33,283 bases of DNA from an uncultured Marvinbryantia sp. (GCA_934373455.1 CAKRON010000017.1:1-33283); one strand, 5' to 3'; shown: positions 8,285 to 16,159, counted from the first letter of the stretch. Notes: generated from the letters alone by a model not told the origin. Translations and numbers: made by a program.

Positions 8285-10263
8285 ATTGCATCTACCTCCG
8301 CGATAATCTGTCTGTTTGAGAATCCCTGCAGGTCCATAGCTCCGGACGGGCAGGCAACGGTACATGCTCCGCATCCCTGACACAGTGCACTGTTTACAAC
8401 TGCGATACGACGGTCTTCTCGGATGCCGTGGTCATTCACCTGTTTTTCTTCATATGTAATCGCACCATAAGGGCAGACATTTGCGCAGGTGGAACATCCA
8501 TTACACAAAAGTTCATCTGCCTGGGCGGTACAAGGATTGGTCATTAATTTGTCTTTTGCCAGAAGTCCTATGGCTTTGACTGCTGCTGCACCGGCCTGTG
8601 CTACTGTTTCCGGAATATCTTTTGGTCCCTGACATACACCGGACAGGAAAATACCTGCCGTCGGAGACTCTACCGGTCTGAGTTTTGCATGTGCTTCTGT
8701 CAGGAAATTATTCGTATCAATACTTGCTGTAAGCATGGTCGCAATCTTACGCACATCCGGATTCGGTTCAATCGCAGTGGCAAGAACTACCATATCTGCT
8801 TCTTTCAGAATCTGCTTATTATCCAGAAGGTCTACACCTTGTACCAGAAGCTTTCCATCTGGCTGTGGAAGAACTTTTCCAACCTGACCTTTGATATAAT
8901 TTACACCATACTGCTCTACCGCTCTTCTGTAGAACTCATCAAAGTTCTTTCCTGGTGTACGTACATCTATATAAAATACGGTTACGTTGACATCCGGATA
9001 TTTATCACGGATCAGCATGGCATGTTTTGCGGTATACATACAGCAGATTTTAGAGCAGTAGCTCTTTCCTCTGTCATCTGCACAACGGCTTCCCACACAC
9101 TGAATAAATACCATCTCTTTTGGTGCTTTTCCATCAGAAAGACGTTCCAGATGTCCTTTGGTAGGTCCCGCAGCGTTCATGACACGTTCCAGCTCCAGAG
9201 AGGTAATCACATCTTTGCTCTGATTGTATGCATATTCATCGTACTGATCCAGTTTGATGGTATCAAATCCTGTTGCCACTACAATTGCACCATATTTTTC
9301 TGTTACCATTTCATCCTTCTGGTCGTAGTCAATGGCACCTGCCTGACATACTTTTGCACATACTCCACATTTACCGGTTTTGAACTTGGTACATGCTTCA
9401 CGGTCGATCACCGGAACATTTGGAATTGCCTGTGCAAACGGTGTGTATATAGCGCTTCTGTTATTTAAGCCACGGTTGAATTCACTCGGTGTCTTTTTAG
9501 AAGGACATTTTTCCTGACAGACTCCACAGCCGGTACATTTATCCATATCTACACTTCTGGCTTTTTTACGGATATCTACCGTAAAATCACCTACGAAACC
9601 GGATACTTTTTCCACCTCACTATAGGTGTAAATCGTAATTTTCTCATGGGCTGCCGCTTCTACCATCTTTGGTGTCAGAATACATGCAGAACAGTCCAGT
9701 GTCGGGAAGGTTTTGTCCAGCTGTGACATTCTTCCGCCAATACTTGGTGTTTTTTCTACAATATCTACTTCATATCCTGCATCAGCAATATCCAGTGCTG
9801 TCTGAATTCCCGCGATACCTCCGCCGATAACCAGCGCACGTTTTGTTACACGGCTTTCTCCCGGATGAAGCGGTGTATTTAAGTTTACTTTTGCTACAGC
9901 AGCTCTCATAAGAATCACTGCTTTTTTCGTAGCCTCTTCCATATCTTTATGAATCCAGGAAACATGTTCACGAATGTTTGCGATTTCTACCATGTATGGA
10001 TTCAGACCTGCCCGCTCTGCTGCTTTACGGAATGTGGTCTCATGCATACGCGGGGAACAGGAACATACTACCATTCCTGTAAGATTTTTTTCTTTGATGG
10101 CTTTTGCAATTAATGCCTGTCCTGCTTCTGAACACATATACTGATAATCTTCCGCATGAACAACGCCTGGCTCCATCATTGCCATTTCTGCTACTTTTTT
10201 TACATCGACTGTCGCGGCAATATTACTTCCGCAATGACAGACAAATACTCCTATTCTCTGCAT
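8275..10263 (-). CDS. hdrA: Heterodisulfide reductase subunit A (HdrA), flavin-bifurcating core
   Basis: A 662-residue HdrA. The N-terminal part has GVFVCHCGSNIA and VCSCSPRMHETTFR. An FAD/NAD-type fold follows (RALVIGGGIAGIQTALDIADAGYEV), then the GGRMSQLDKTFPTLDCSACILTP block. Ferredoxin motifs lie in the insert (CTGCGVCQEKCPSK, CGVCAKVCQAGAI) and near the C terminus (CNGCSTCANVCPYGAI, CQGCGACTVACPSGAM). In studied Hdr complexes the HdrA FAD bifurcates electron pairs between a high-potential acceptor at HdrB and low-potential ferredoxin. It lies between hdrC (5-base gap) and flxD (overlapping). The two C-terminal clusters are the expected exit to ferredoxin. Confidence 0.93.
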   Translation of the reverse strand: MQRIGVFVCHCGSNIAATVDVKKVAEMAMMEPGVVHAEDYQYMCSEAGQALIAKAIKEKNLTGMVVCSCSPRMHETTFRKAAERAGLNPYMVEIANIREHVSWIHKDMEEATKKAVILMRAAVAKVNLNTPLHPGESRVTKRALVIGGGIAGIQTALDIADAGYEVDIVEKTPSIGGRMSQLDKTFPTLDCSACILTPKMVEAAAHEKITIYTYSEVEKVSGFVGDFTVDIRKKARSVDMDKCTGCGVCQEKCPSKKTPSEFNRGLNNRSAIYTPFAQAIPNVPVIDREACTKFKTGKCGVCAKVCQAGAIDYDQKDEMVTEKYGAIVVATGFDTIKLDQYDEYAYNQSKDVITSLELERVMNAAGPTKGHLERLSDGKAPKEMVFIQCVGSRCADDRGKSYCSKICCMYTAKHAMLIRDKYPDVNVTVFYIDVRTPGKNFDEFYRRAVEQYGVNYIKGQVGKVLPQPDGKLLVQGVDLLDNKQILKEADMVVLATAIEPNPDVRKIATMLTASIDTNNFLTEAHAKLRPVESPTAGIFLSGVCQGPKDIPETVAQAGAAAVKAIGLLAKDKLMTNPCTAQADELLCNGCSTCANVCPYGAITYEEKQVNDHGIREDRRIAVVNSALCQGCGACTVACPSGAMDLQGFSNRQIIAEVDAICR

Positions 10264-10268
10264 CGATC

Positions 10269-10658
10269 TTATCTCCTGTATCTTCTGAATGCACTGACTA
10301 ACAACTGCTGTGGAAGATCCGGATCCAAAAGTTCCGGAATCTCATCTGGTGAAAGATAGCTCTGTTCTCTCTGGCGAACTACAAGCTGTCTTGCCGCATC
10401 AATCAGTTTTCCAGGTTTGACATCTCTTGGACAACGCTCTACACAGGCAAAACAGGACAGACATTTCCAGAGAGATTTGGAATTTACCAGTGACTCGATA
10501 TCTTCATTTACCACATAAGACACAAACTGATGTGGTTTGATATCCATCTCGTTAAATGCCGGACAGGACGCAGAACATTTTCCACATTTCATACATTTCA
10601 GCGGATTCACTCCACTGATTTCTTTTATTTGTTCTGCCTGCTTCTTTTCATTTATCAC
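10269..10658 (-). CDS. hdrC: Heterodisulfide reductase subunit C (HdrC)
   Basis: A 129-residue protein with two 4Fe-4S motifs, CMKCGKCSASCPAFNE and CLSCFACVERCPRDVKP, the standard HdrC layout that bridges HdrA and HdrB. Its start codon overlaps the hdrB stop (ATGA). The order B-C-A differs from A-B-C but all three are adjacent and complete. Confidence 0.9.
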   Translation of the reverse strand: MINEKKQAEQIKEISGVNPLKCMKCGKCSASCPAFNEMDIKPHQFVSYVVNEDIESLVNSKSLWKCLSCFACVERCPRDVKPGKLIDAARQLVVRQREQSYLSPDEIPELLDPDLPQQLLVSAFRRYRR

Positions 10659-11464
10659 TGTTTCTCCACCTCCCTGTCCACTTCTTCTTTTACTCCAAGC
10701 GCTTCAGCCAGAAGCTCTGTAAAGTAATATATCGGAAGCTTTCCATTTCCATTCTTATTCAGATTGTACAGACACAATGGACAGGCCGTAATCAGCATAT
10801 CTGCACCAAATCCTGCTGCACTGTCACAGATTTTATTGCACATGTTCTGAGTCATATCTTTTTCTTTCAGAGAAATATATCCCCCACAACATTCATTTCG
10901 ATATGGGTATACAACCGGTTCTGCCCCGATAGCACGAATAAAATCTTCTAAAACCGAAGGGTTTTCCGGATTATCAAATCCCATGATCTTTCCCGGTCTG
11001 AGGAGCAGACATCCATAATAAGCACCGATCTTCTTACCCGTCAGCGGATTTACGACTTTTTCTTTTAGTTTGTCAAATCCCACACGGTCACGAAGCACTT
11101 CCAGATAATGAAGCACGGTCGTTTCTCCCTCATAAGGAGTTTCAAGCTGCATATAGTTATTGGCTCTGGTACGAATATCTTCTACATTTTTCATATCATC
11201 ATTGACACGTTTGATGACGTGATGACAGGCGGAACATAATGTGACGAGATCCTGTCCTTTTTCTTTTGCTTCATTCAGTGCCCTAACGGATGACAATTTT
11301 GTTGCAATTTCATCTGTCCCCAGAGGATATACTCCTCCGCAGCACTGCCAGTTTTCAATTTCTTCCAGTTCAAAACCAAGTGACAATGCAGATGCTCTTC
11401 CGTAAGCATCCAGCATCTTTGCATTTGTTCTTAATGTACATCCTGGAAAATAGCTGTACTTCAT
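10655..11464 (-). CDS. hdrB: Heterodisulfide reductase subunit B (HdrB), two CCG domains
   Basis: A 269-residue protein with both cysteine-rich CCG domains intact: SYFPGC (Cys9), NWQCCGG and LCSACHH in the first; YYGCLL, NECCGGY and ACPLC in the second. In methanogens these bind two noncubane clusters that reduce the CoM-S-S-CoB heterodisulfide. Bacteria lack those thiols, so the acceptor here must be something else. The frame is open 12 codons further upstream, but the start at 11464 has GGAAGAG at good spacing and begins MKYSYFPGC like family members. Given the fumarate reductase genes in the operon, HdrB may pass electrons to that module rather than to a disulfide. Confidence 0.88.
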   Translation of the reverse strand: MKYSYFPGCTLRTNAKMLDAYGRASALSLGFELEEIENWQCCGGVYPLGTDEIATKLSSVRALNEAKEKGQDLVTLCSACHHVIKRVNDDMKNVEDIRTRANNYMQLETPYEGETTVLHYLEVLRDRVGFDKLKEKVVNPLTGKKIGAYYGCLLLRPGKIMGFDNPENPSVLEDFIRAIGAEPVVYPYRNECCGGYISLKEKDMTQNMCNKICDSAAGFGADMLITACPLCLYNLNKNGNGKLPIYYFTELLAEALGVKEEVDREVEKQ

Positions 11465-11480
11465 AAGATTCTCTTCCTTT

Positions 11481-12428
11481 CTACCACTCAATCTGCGCAA
11501 TTACTGACTTCAGTGTATCTGCACTGGCTTTCAGTTTTTCAATCTCTTCTTTTTTCATTCTCATCGGAAGTTTTCCCTGAATTCCATTTGGTCCAAGGAT
11601 CGTAAGTGTACTCAGACACACATCATCGATTCCATACTCACCGTGCATCATGGAAGATACCGTTGCAATGGAGTCTGAAGAAGCTGCTACTCTGGCACAG
11701 ATCTGACAGACTGATCTGGAAACTGCATAAAATGTTGCACCTTTATTTGCAATAATTTTTCCGCCTGACTTCTGTACATATGCCAGCATCGCTTCCTTAT
11801 CCACTGCCTCAATATCTTTTCCATGGGCCTTCATAAGCTCGTAAAATTCATCTACACTGACTCCGGAGATATATGCTCCTGACCAAGGAATGAAGGAACT
11901 GTCTCCATGCTCTCCAAATACATAGGCATGTATATTTTTCTGTGCAACACCGAAATGATCTGATAACGCAAATTTCAGTCTTGCAGTATCCAGAATAGTA
12001 CCTGAACCTATAATCTGTCTTTCCGGAAGTCCTGATATTTTTGTAAACACATAGGTCATAATATCTACCGGATTGCTTACCATAATGTAGATCGCATTTG
12101 GCGCTGCTTTTACAATCTCCGGTGTAATGCTCTTTAAAATGTTTACATTCGTCTGGGTCAGTTCGATTCTTGTCTGACCTGGTTTTCTGGCAATTCCGGA
12201 AGTGATGATCACGATATCAGAATCTTTTGCATCTTCATAGTCTCCACATACAATTGAAATCGGATCTCTGAAACAGGTTCCCTGTTCAATGTCCATGACT
12301 TCTCCCTGAACCTTTTCCTTGTTGATATCAATCATAACAATCTCTGATGCAATGTTTTCTCCTGACAATGTATAGGCAATTGTTGCTCCCACACTGCCTG
12401 CTCCAATAATCGTAATTTTACTTCCCAT
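11481..12428 (-). CDS. Malate dehydrogenase of the lactate dehydrogenase-like type
   Basis: A 315-residue NAD-dependent 2-hydroxyacid dehydrogenase. The Rossmann motif is IGAGSVGATIAY (8-19), catalytic His is in GEHGDSSF (His174), and the substrate carboxylate Arg is in LDTARL (Arg150). The scaffold reads like lactate dehydrogenase (GEHGDS...WS). The specificity loop, however, is GIARKPGQTR, with Arg81 where lactate dehydrogenases have Gln. Arg at that position selects oxaloacetate/malate in the family. First place in an operon with fumarase and fumarate reductase agrees with malate dehydrogenase. Automatic tools would probably call it ldh. The frame extends 34 codons upstream into the leader terminator region, but the start at 12428 has GGAGGAAGGA and begins MGSKITIIGAG. 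Confidence 0.82.
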   Translation of the reverse strand: MGSKITIIGAGSVGATIAYTLSGENIASEIVMIDINKEKVQGEVMDIEQGTCFRDPISIVCGDYEDAKDSDIVIITSGIARKPGQTRIELTQTNVNILKSITPEIVKAAPNAIYIMVSNPVDIMTYVFTKISGLPERQIIGSGTILDTARLKFALSDHFGVAQKNIHAYVFGEHGDSSFIPWSGAYISGVSVDEFYELMKAHGKDIEAVDKEAMLAYVQKSGGKIIANKGATFYAVSRSVCQICARVAASSDSIATVSSMMHGEYGIDDVCLSTLTILGPNGIQGKLPMRMKKEEIEKLKASADTLKSVIAQIEW

Positions 12429-12439
12429 ATTCCTTCCTC

Positions 12440-12481
12440 CTAGTTTTTTGTAATTCGCCCATGAAGAGCGCTTTTGTTCAT
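12440..12481 (-). CDS. Possible 13-residue leader peptide before the malate dehydrogenase gene
   Basis: An ATG at 12481 follows AGAGGAAG at good spacing and opens a 13-codon frame (MNKSALHGRITKN). Its TAG stop is embedded in the ribosome binding site of the dehydrogenase gene (TAGGAGGAAGG). It lies after the riboswitch terminator, so it would be made only on read-through. It may couple translation or simply be chance; nothing in the peptide suggests an attenuator. Confidence 0.2.
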   Translation of the reverse strand: MNKSALHGRITKN

Positions 12482-12497
12482 AAGAATTTCTTCCTCT

Positions 12498-12532
12498 GAA
12501 AAACAAAAATGCCTGTGTTCCGAAACACAAGC
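12498..12532 (-). terminator. Intrinsic terminator of the cobalamin riboswitch
   Basis: On the minus strand GCTTGTGTT and AACACAGGC form a 9-pair stem with a TCGG loop, followed by ATTTTTGTTTTT. It sits between the B12 aptamer and the first gene and is the likely expression platform. Ligand binding should promote termination and shut off the operon, the usual polarity for this riboswitch class. Confidence 0.85.
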
Positions 12533-12601
12533 ATACACTAATAGACTATAAGCTGTTATCGAAATCCCTCATAGTCGTTTGATGTTTATGCTGTATCTGG
12601 A

Positions 12602-12790
12602 GCACATCTCACACCAGGCAGGTTTCCTGACTCACAGATCATCACGTACCTTTTCCTTCTCACATATTTCGATTTATGCAATGGTTTCCAAAGGCATATT
12701 TCCTGTTTACAGTGACCAGTTCGTTCAGGCTTTTCACCTGATTCCCTCTTTTTCGCAAAAGTAAAAATGCTTACCCTTCACCTGACGTGC
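12602..12790 (-). promoter_or_regulatory. Cobalamin riboswitch aptamer
   Basis: Minus-strand hallmarks in order are GGTGAAAAGCCTGAACGAAC, GGTCACTGTAAACAGG, a GAAGGAAAAGGT segment and the B12 box GAGTCAGGAAACCTGCC. GCACGTC (12790-12784) pairs with GATGTGC (12608-12602) to close the aptamer. The aptamer follows a strong promoter and precedes a terminator and the malate dehydrogenase gene. It therefore appears to control the whole 12-kb energy operon rather than a B12 synthesis or uptake gene. Which cobalamin form binds cannot be told from sequence reading. Confidence 0.93.
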
Positions 12791-12813
12791 ATATATTAAA
12801 TTTCATGGTTAAT

Positions 12814-12843
12814 ATAATAACATAGTTGTTATTTTTTTGTCAA
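12814..12843 (-). promoter_or_regulatory. Promoter of the riboswitch-controlled energy operon
   Basis: The -35 box is a consensus TTGACA (12843-12838) and the -10 box is TATTAT (12819-12814), with an 18-base spacer. The start would fall near 12807, about 17 bases before the aptamer. No other clear promoter is seen between the operon genes. Confidence 0.8.
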
Positions 12844-12877
12844 TGCATGTTTATTAAAAACTATTCACAAAGTAATC

Positions 12878-12906
12878 TTGAATTCTTTCTAAATTTTGTT
12901 TATACT
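12878..12906 (+). promoter_or_regulatory. Promoter of the DUF624 gene
   Basis: TTGAAT (12878-12883) and TATACT (12901-12906) are separated by 17 bases. This promoter points away from the riboswitch promoter; their -35 boxes are only about 35 bases apart. Confidence 0.7.
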
Positions 12907-12978
12907 GTTAAAAGGTCAGAATATTTCGACCTTTTTCTTTTATCTTTGTAATTTAATTGTACTTTAAGGGGGTATTAT

Positions 12979-13707
12979 ATGAGCAGTTTTTTTAATATGG
13001 ACAGTCCGCTCTGGCGTTTTCTTGGAAGACTGGCTGACATCATGATTCTGAATATTGTTTTTCTGATTACCTGCATCCCGATTGTCACCATTGGTGCCGC
13101 CTGGACATCCCTCAGTTATGTAACTTTGAAAATGTCACGGGATGAAGAATCCTATATTGTAAAGAGTTATTTTAAAGCCTTCCGTCAGAACTTCCGTCAG
13201 GCTACTGTCATTTGGATACTTACACTTGCTGCCATGCTTATTTTTTACATGGATTTCCATATTATACGAAATATGGCTCCTTCTATGGCGCAAGTTATGT
13301 ATGTTCTGCTGTCAGCAATTGCTCTCCTGTTCGGTCTGACTCTGCTGTATGTGTTCCCGGTACTTGCAAAATTCGATAACACGACTTTAAATACCATAAA
13401 AAATGCTTTTTTAATATCCATCAGCAATCTGCCACGTACTCTTTTGATGCTCGCTGTCGTTATTGGATCTGCCGTACTGACTTTCCTGTCACAGCAGACT
13501 ATCGCTGTCGGCTTACTGGTATGGACTATGATTGGATTTGCATTGATCGCTTTTCTCAATGCACATATTCTTGTAAAGATATTTGACCGGTATATTCCGG
13601 ATGACAGTAAAACAGAAAATGCTTCTGAAGATTCCATCGATACGTCAGTATTTCAGAATCTGCATCCGACGGAAGAATCAGGGGAAGAGGATTCTTCACA
13701 GGGCTAG
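12979..13707 (+). CDS. DUF624/YesL-family membrane protein
   Basis: A 242-residue protein with about five membrane segments (roughly residues 20-42, 74-91, 104-128, 152-170 and 175-198). The N-terminal FFNMDSPLWRFLGRLADIMILN and the following CIPIVTIGAAWTSLSYVTLKM are characteristic of the YesL/DUF624 family. The acidic, serine-rich C-terminal tail is likely cytoplasmic. A strong AAGGGGG ribosome binding site precedes the start. YesL proteins are commonly encoded with YesM/YesN two-component systems and carbohydrate transporters but have no settled function. Here it sits just upstream of a GRE large subunit while the YesMN genes lie 5 kb away on the other strand. Confidence 0.85.
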   Translation: MSSFFNMDSPLWRFLGRLADIMILNIVFLITCIPIVTIGAAWTSLSYVTLKMSRDEESYIVKSYFKAFRQNFRQATVIWILTLAAMLIFYMDFHIIRNMAPSMAQVMYVLLSAIALLFGLTLLYVFPVLAKFDNTTLNTIKNAFLISISNLPRTLLMLAVVIGSAVLTFLSQQTIAVGLLVWTMIGFALIAFLNAHILVKIFDRYIPDDSKTENASEDSIDTSVFQNLHPTEESGEEDSSQG

Positions 13708-13797
13708 TACTTGCGTCTACTGTAGCGTTTATTCTTTTTTATATTGCGACAAACTAAAACTTCTTATAATTTTAAACTTATATCTAAATTTCCTTTC

Positions 13798-13826
13798 TTT
13801 CGCATTATCTCTTTCCTAAATATAAT
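13798..13826 (+). promoter_or_regulatory. Probable promoter of GRE large subunit copy 1
   Basis: A perfect TATAAT (13821-13826) lies 17 bases after a weak -35 box, TTTCGC. The copy 2 promoter has the same design, TTTCGT-17-TATAAT. A consensus -10 with a poor -35 suggests activator dependence. The rest of 13708-13797 shows no gene. Confidence 0.5.
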
Positions 13827-13866
13827 GAATCCATAAACTAATTATACTTAGGAAGGAGTATCTAAT

Positions 13867-16107
13867 ATGGCAATTACAGATTCATACCAAATATCCACAG
13901 AACCAATAAGAACCAAAAGAATTAACAATTTACACCAATATATTACCAACTCAAAATATGGAGTTTGCGTGGAACGTGGGAAACTGATTACAGAATACTA
14001 TCGTAACCATCCAGATGAGGCAAATATCGTAAAACGTGCAAATGCAATTGATTATGTATTGCAGAACATGAGTATTTACATTATGCCAGGAAGTTTATTT
14101 GCAGGAAACCAGGCATCGAAGCCAAGATGGGCACCGATTTTTCCAGAATTTGACGCAGAATGGATTGAAGAAGAAATGGTTCACGAGAATCCATACCCTC
14201 TCAATGCACGCCCTGCCGACTGCTATATTTTAAATGAAGAAGATAAACCTGTAATTCAGGAATTTTGTGATTGGTGGAAGGGAAAAACCATTACAGATAT
14301 GCTTAGAACCCGACTTCCAAAAGAAGCTCTTACCACTCACTATGACCTGAAAGCTGCAGATATTGGTGCCTATTTTCAAGGTGGAGATGGTCACTTTGCA
14401 CCAGACCACCCATGGTTAATCAAAAACGGTCTTCAGAAAATTATCGATTTATGTGAAGAAAACCAGAAAGAGATTGATTATAAAAACGATCCTGAATGCA
14501 TAAAGAAGAATGATTTCTATGAAGCAGCAAAAATCAGTGCCAATGCAGTTATTAAATTTGCAGAACGATATGCAGACCTTGCCGAACAGATGGCTGACGA
14601 CGAAAAAGATCCAGAAAGAAAAGCAGAACTTCTGGATATGGCGCAAATTTGTCGCTATGTTCCAAAAAATCCGGCTCGAAACTTTAAAGAAGCACTCCAG
14701 TTTATCATTTTAACACATATCTGTATCCAGATTGAAGATAATGGAGCTGGTATATCTTTTGGACGCTTTGATCAGTTCATGCAGCCATATTATGAGTCAG
14801 GTATCGCGGATGGTACTTTAACCAGAGACCTTGCTCTTGAAATGACTGAAAACTTTTTCCTGCAGATTTATGCCTGCAACAAAGTACGAAGCTGGGTTGA
14901 TACAGATTTCTTCCGTGGTGTTCCAATGTTCCAAAATTTGACCATTGGTGGCGTTGATCCGGAAACTATGGATGACGCGACAAATGAGATGAGTTATATT
15001 GCACTGGATGCTACTTTCAATACAAGAGTACCACAGCCATCACTGACGGTTCGTTTTCATAAAAAAACACCAATGGAATTCAAAATGAAAGTTGCTGAAG
15101 TCGTCAGACTTGGAACAGGTCTTCCATCTATTTTCAACGATGAAGTCTATACCAGAGCAATGATGAACCGCGGATATGAAATGAAAGATGCATACAATTA
15201 CTGCATTATCGGTTGTATCGAACCTGGTGCTCCAGGACTTCTTGGTGGAAGAACCGGTGGGGCATGGCTGAACTGCACAAAAGCGTTAGAGATGTCTTTA
15301 TACAATGGAAGAGATCCGAGAACTGGTATCTGTTTGCATAAAAATGAAAATGGAAAGACATTATCAGAGTTTGCATCATATCAGGAAGCAGAAGATGCTT
15401 TTGTAGATCAGATGAAATATTATATCAAAATGGAAGCTATCCTTGAAAACACCATCGACCAGGTGTGGGAAGATATGTTAGAAGAACCAATGGCTGCAAT
15501 TTTTGCCTGCCCAACAACATCCATACCACGAGGTAAATCCATAAAACGTGGTGGTGCCAAATATGACCTAACAGGGCAACAGACCATTGGAACTGCAAAT
15601 ATTGCAAACTGCTTATTTGTAATTAAAAAATTGATTTTTGAAGATAAGAAGATCACAGGTGCTCAGTTACAACATGCGCTTGAAACAAACTGGCAAGATG
15701 AAACCACTACACCGACTGGACCGCAGATTAAAGCTATGTGTCTGGCAGTTCCAAAATATGGAAATGATGTAGATGATGTAGATTTTATCGCAAGAGATAT
15801 GCTGGCAATGATTGCAAACGAGCTTTCTTCATATAAAAATACCCGATACGGACGAGGACCAATTGGCTGCACTTTACATTGCAGTACATCCACAGTATCC
15901 AGTAATACACCATTTGGTCATGTATGTGGCGCTACACCGGATGGTCGTGATGCTTACATGCCTGTTGCTGATGGTCAGTCTCCAATGCGAGGAACTGATG
16001 TAAATGGTCCAACTGCCGCTATCGCTTCTGTAGCGAAGTTGCATAACGAACTGTTCTCATGTGGATCATTATATAATATGAAATTCACGCCTGAAGAACT
16101 TTCCTAA
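13867..16107 (+). CDS. Glycyl radical enzyme large subunit lacking the glycyl radical domain, copy 1
   Basis: A 746-residue pyruvate formate-lyase-family barrel. The thiyl-radical cysteine is Cys450 in NYCIIGCIEPG, with Glu452 in the GC-x-E arrangement of dehydratase-type GREs (glycerol/propanediol dehydratase, choline lyase, hydroxyproline dehydratase). Substrate is unknown; QGGDGHFAPDHP (171-182) is another conserved block. Complete family members continue for about 80 residues after the LYNMKF segment to an RVxGYS glycyl radical loop. This one stops at LYNMKFTPEELS, and no glycyl domain is encoded after it; a terminator follows within 10 bases. It must either borrow the small subunit encoded at 24963-25217 or be inactive. 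The sequence is otherwise undamaged and has a strong ribosome binding site (GGAAGGAG). It is about 90% identical in protein to copy 2 by eye, in opposite orientation. Confidence 0.88.
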   Translation: MAITDSYQISTEPIRTKRINNLHQYITNSKYGVCVERGKLITEYYRNHPDEANIVKRANAIDYVLQNMSIYIMPGSLFAGNQASKPRWAPIFPEFDAEWIEEEMVHENPYPLNARPADCYILNEEDKPVIQEFCDWWKGKTITDMLRTRLPKEALTTHYDLKAADIGAYFQGGDGHFAPDHPWLIKNGLQKIIDLCEENQKEIDYKNDPECIKKNDFYEAAKISANAVIKFAERYADLAEQMADDEKDPERKAELLDMAQICRYVPKNPARNFKEALQFIILTHICIQIEDNGAGISFGRFDQFMQPYYESGIADGTLTRDLALEMTENFFLQIYACNKVRSWVDTDFFRGVPMFQNLTIGGVDPETMDDATNEMSYIALDATFNTRVPQPSLTVRFHKKTPMEFKMKVAEVVRLGTGLPSIFNDEVYTRAMMNRGYEMKDAYNYCIIGCIEPGAPGLLGGRTGGAWLNCTKALEMSLYNGRDPRTGICLHKNENGKTLSEFASYQEAEDAFVDQMKYYIKMEAILENTIDQVWEDMLEEPMAAIFACPTTSIPRGKSIKRGGAKYDLTGQQTIGTANIANCLFVIKKLIFEDKKITGAQLQHALETNWQDETTTPTGPQIKAMCLAVPKYGNDVDDVDFIARDMLAMIANELSSYKNTRYGRGPIGCTLHCSTSTVSSNTPFGHVCGATPDGRDAYMPVADGQSPMRGTDVNGPTAAIASVAKLHNELFSCGSLYNMKFTPEELS

Positions 16108-16116
16108 AAGATTTCA

Positions 16117-16159
16117 AGAAAATAAGAAGAGATGCCACCGGTATCTCTTCTTATTTTCT
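16117..16159. terminator. Bidirectional terminator between convergent genes
   Basis: A perfect 17-pair stem (16117-16133 with 16143-16159) encloses a 9-base loop. The arms are rich in A on the left and T on the right, so the stem can end transcripts from both sides. It contains the stop codon of the minus-strand pseudo-ABC gene and separates it from GRE copy 1. Confidence 0.75.

Noticed and set aside
8285..8383. N-terminal extension of FlxD
   Set aside because: The extension overlaps hdrA by about 100 bases and matches nothing in the MvhD family; the downstream ATG has a strong GGAGGT site.
11481..12428. L-lactate dehydrogenase call
   Set aside because: The scaffold is LDH-like, but the specificity loop has Arg (GIARKPG) and the operon supplies fumarase and fumarate reductase, so malate dehydrogenase is favoured.
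12579..12764. 61-codon frame on the plus strand
   Set aside because: It is the complement of the cobalamin riboswitch and has no ribosome binding site.
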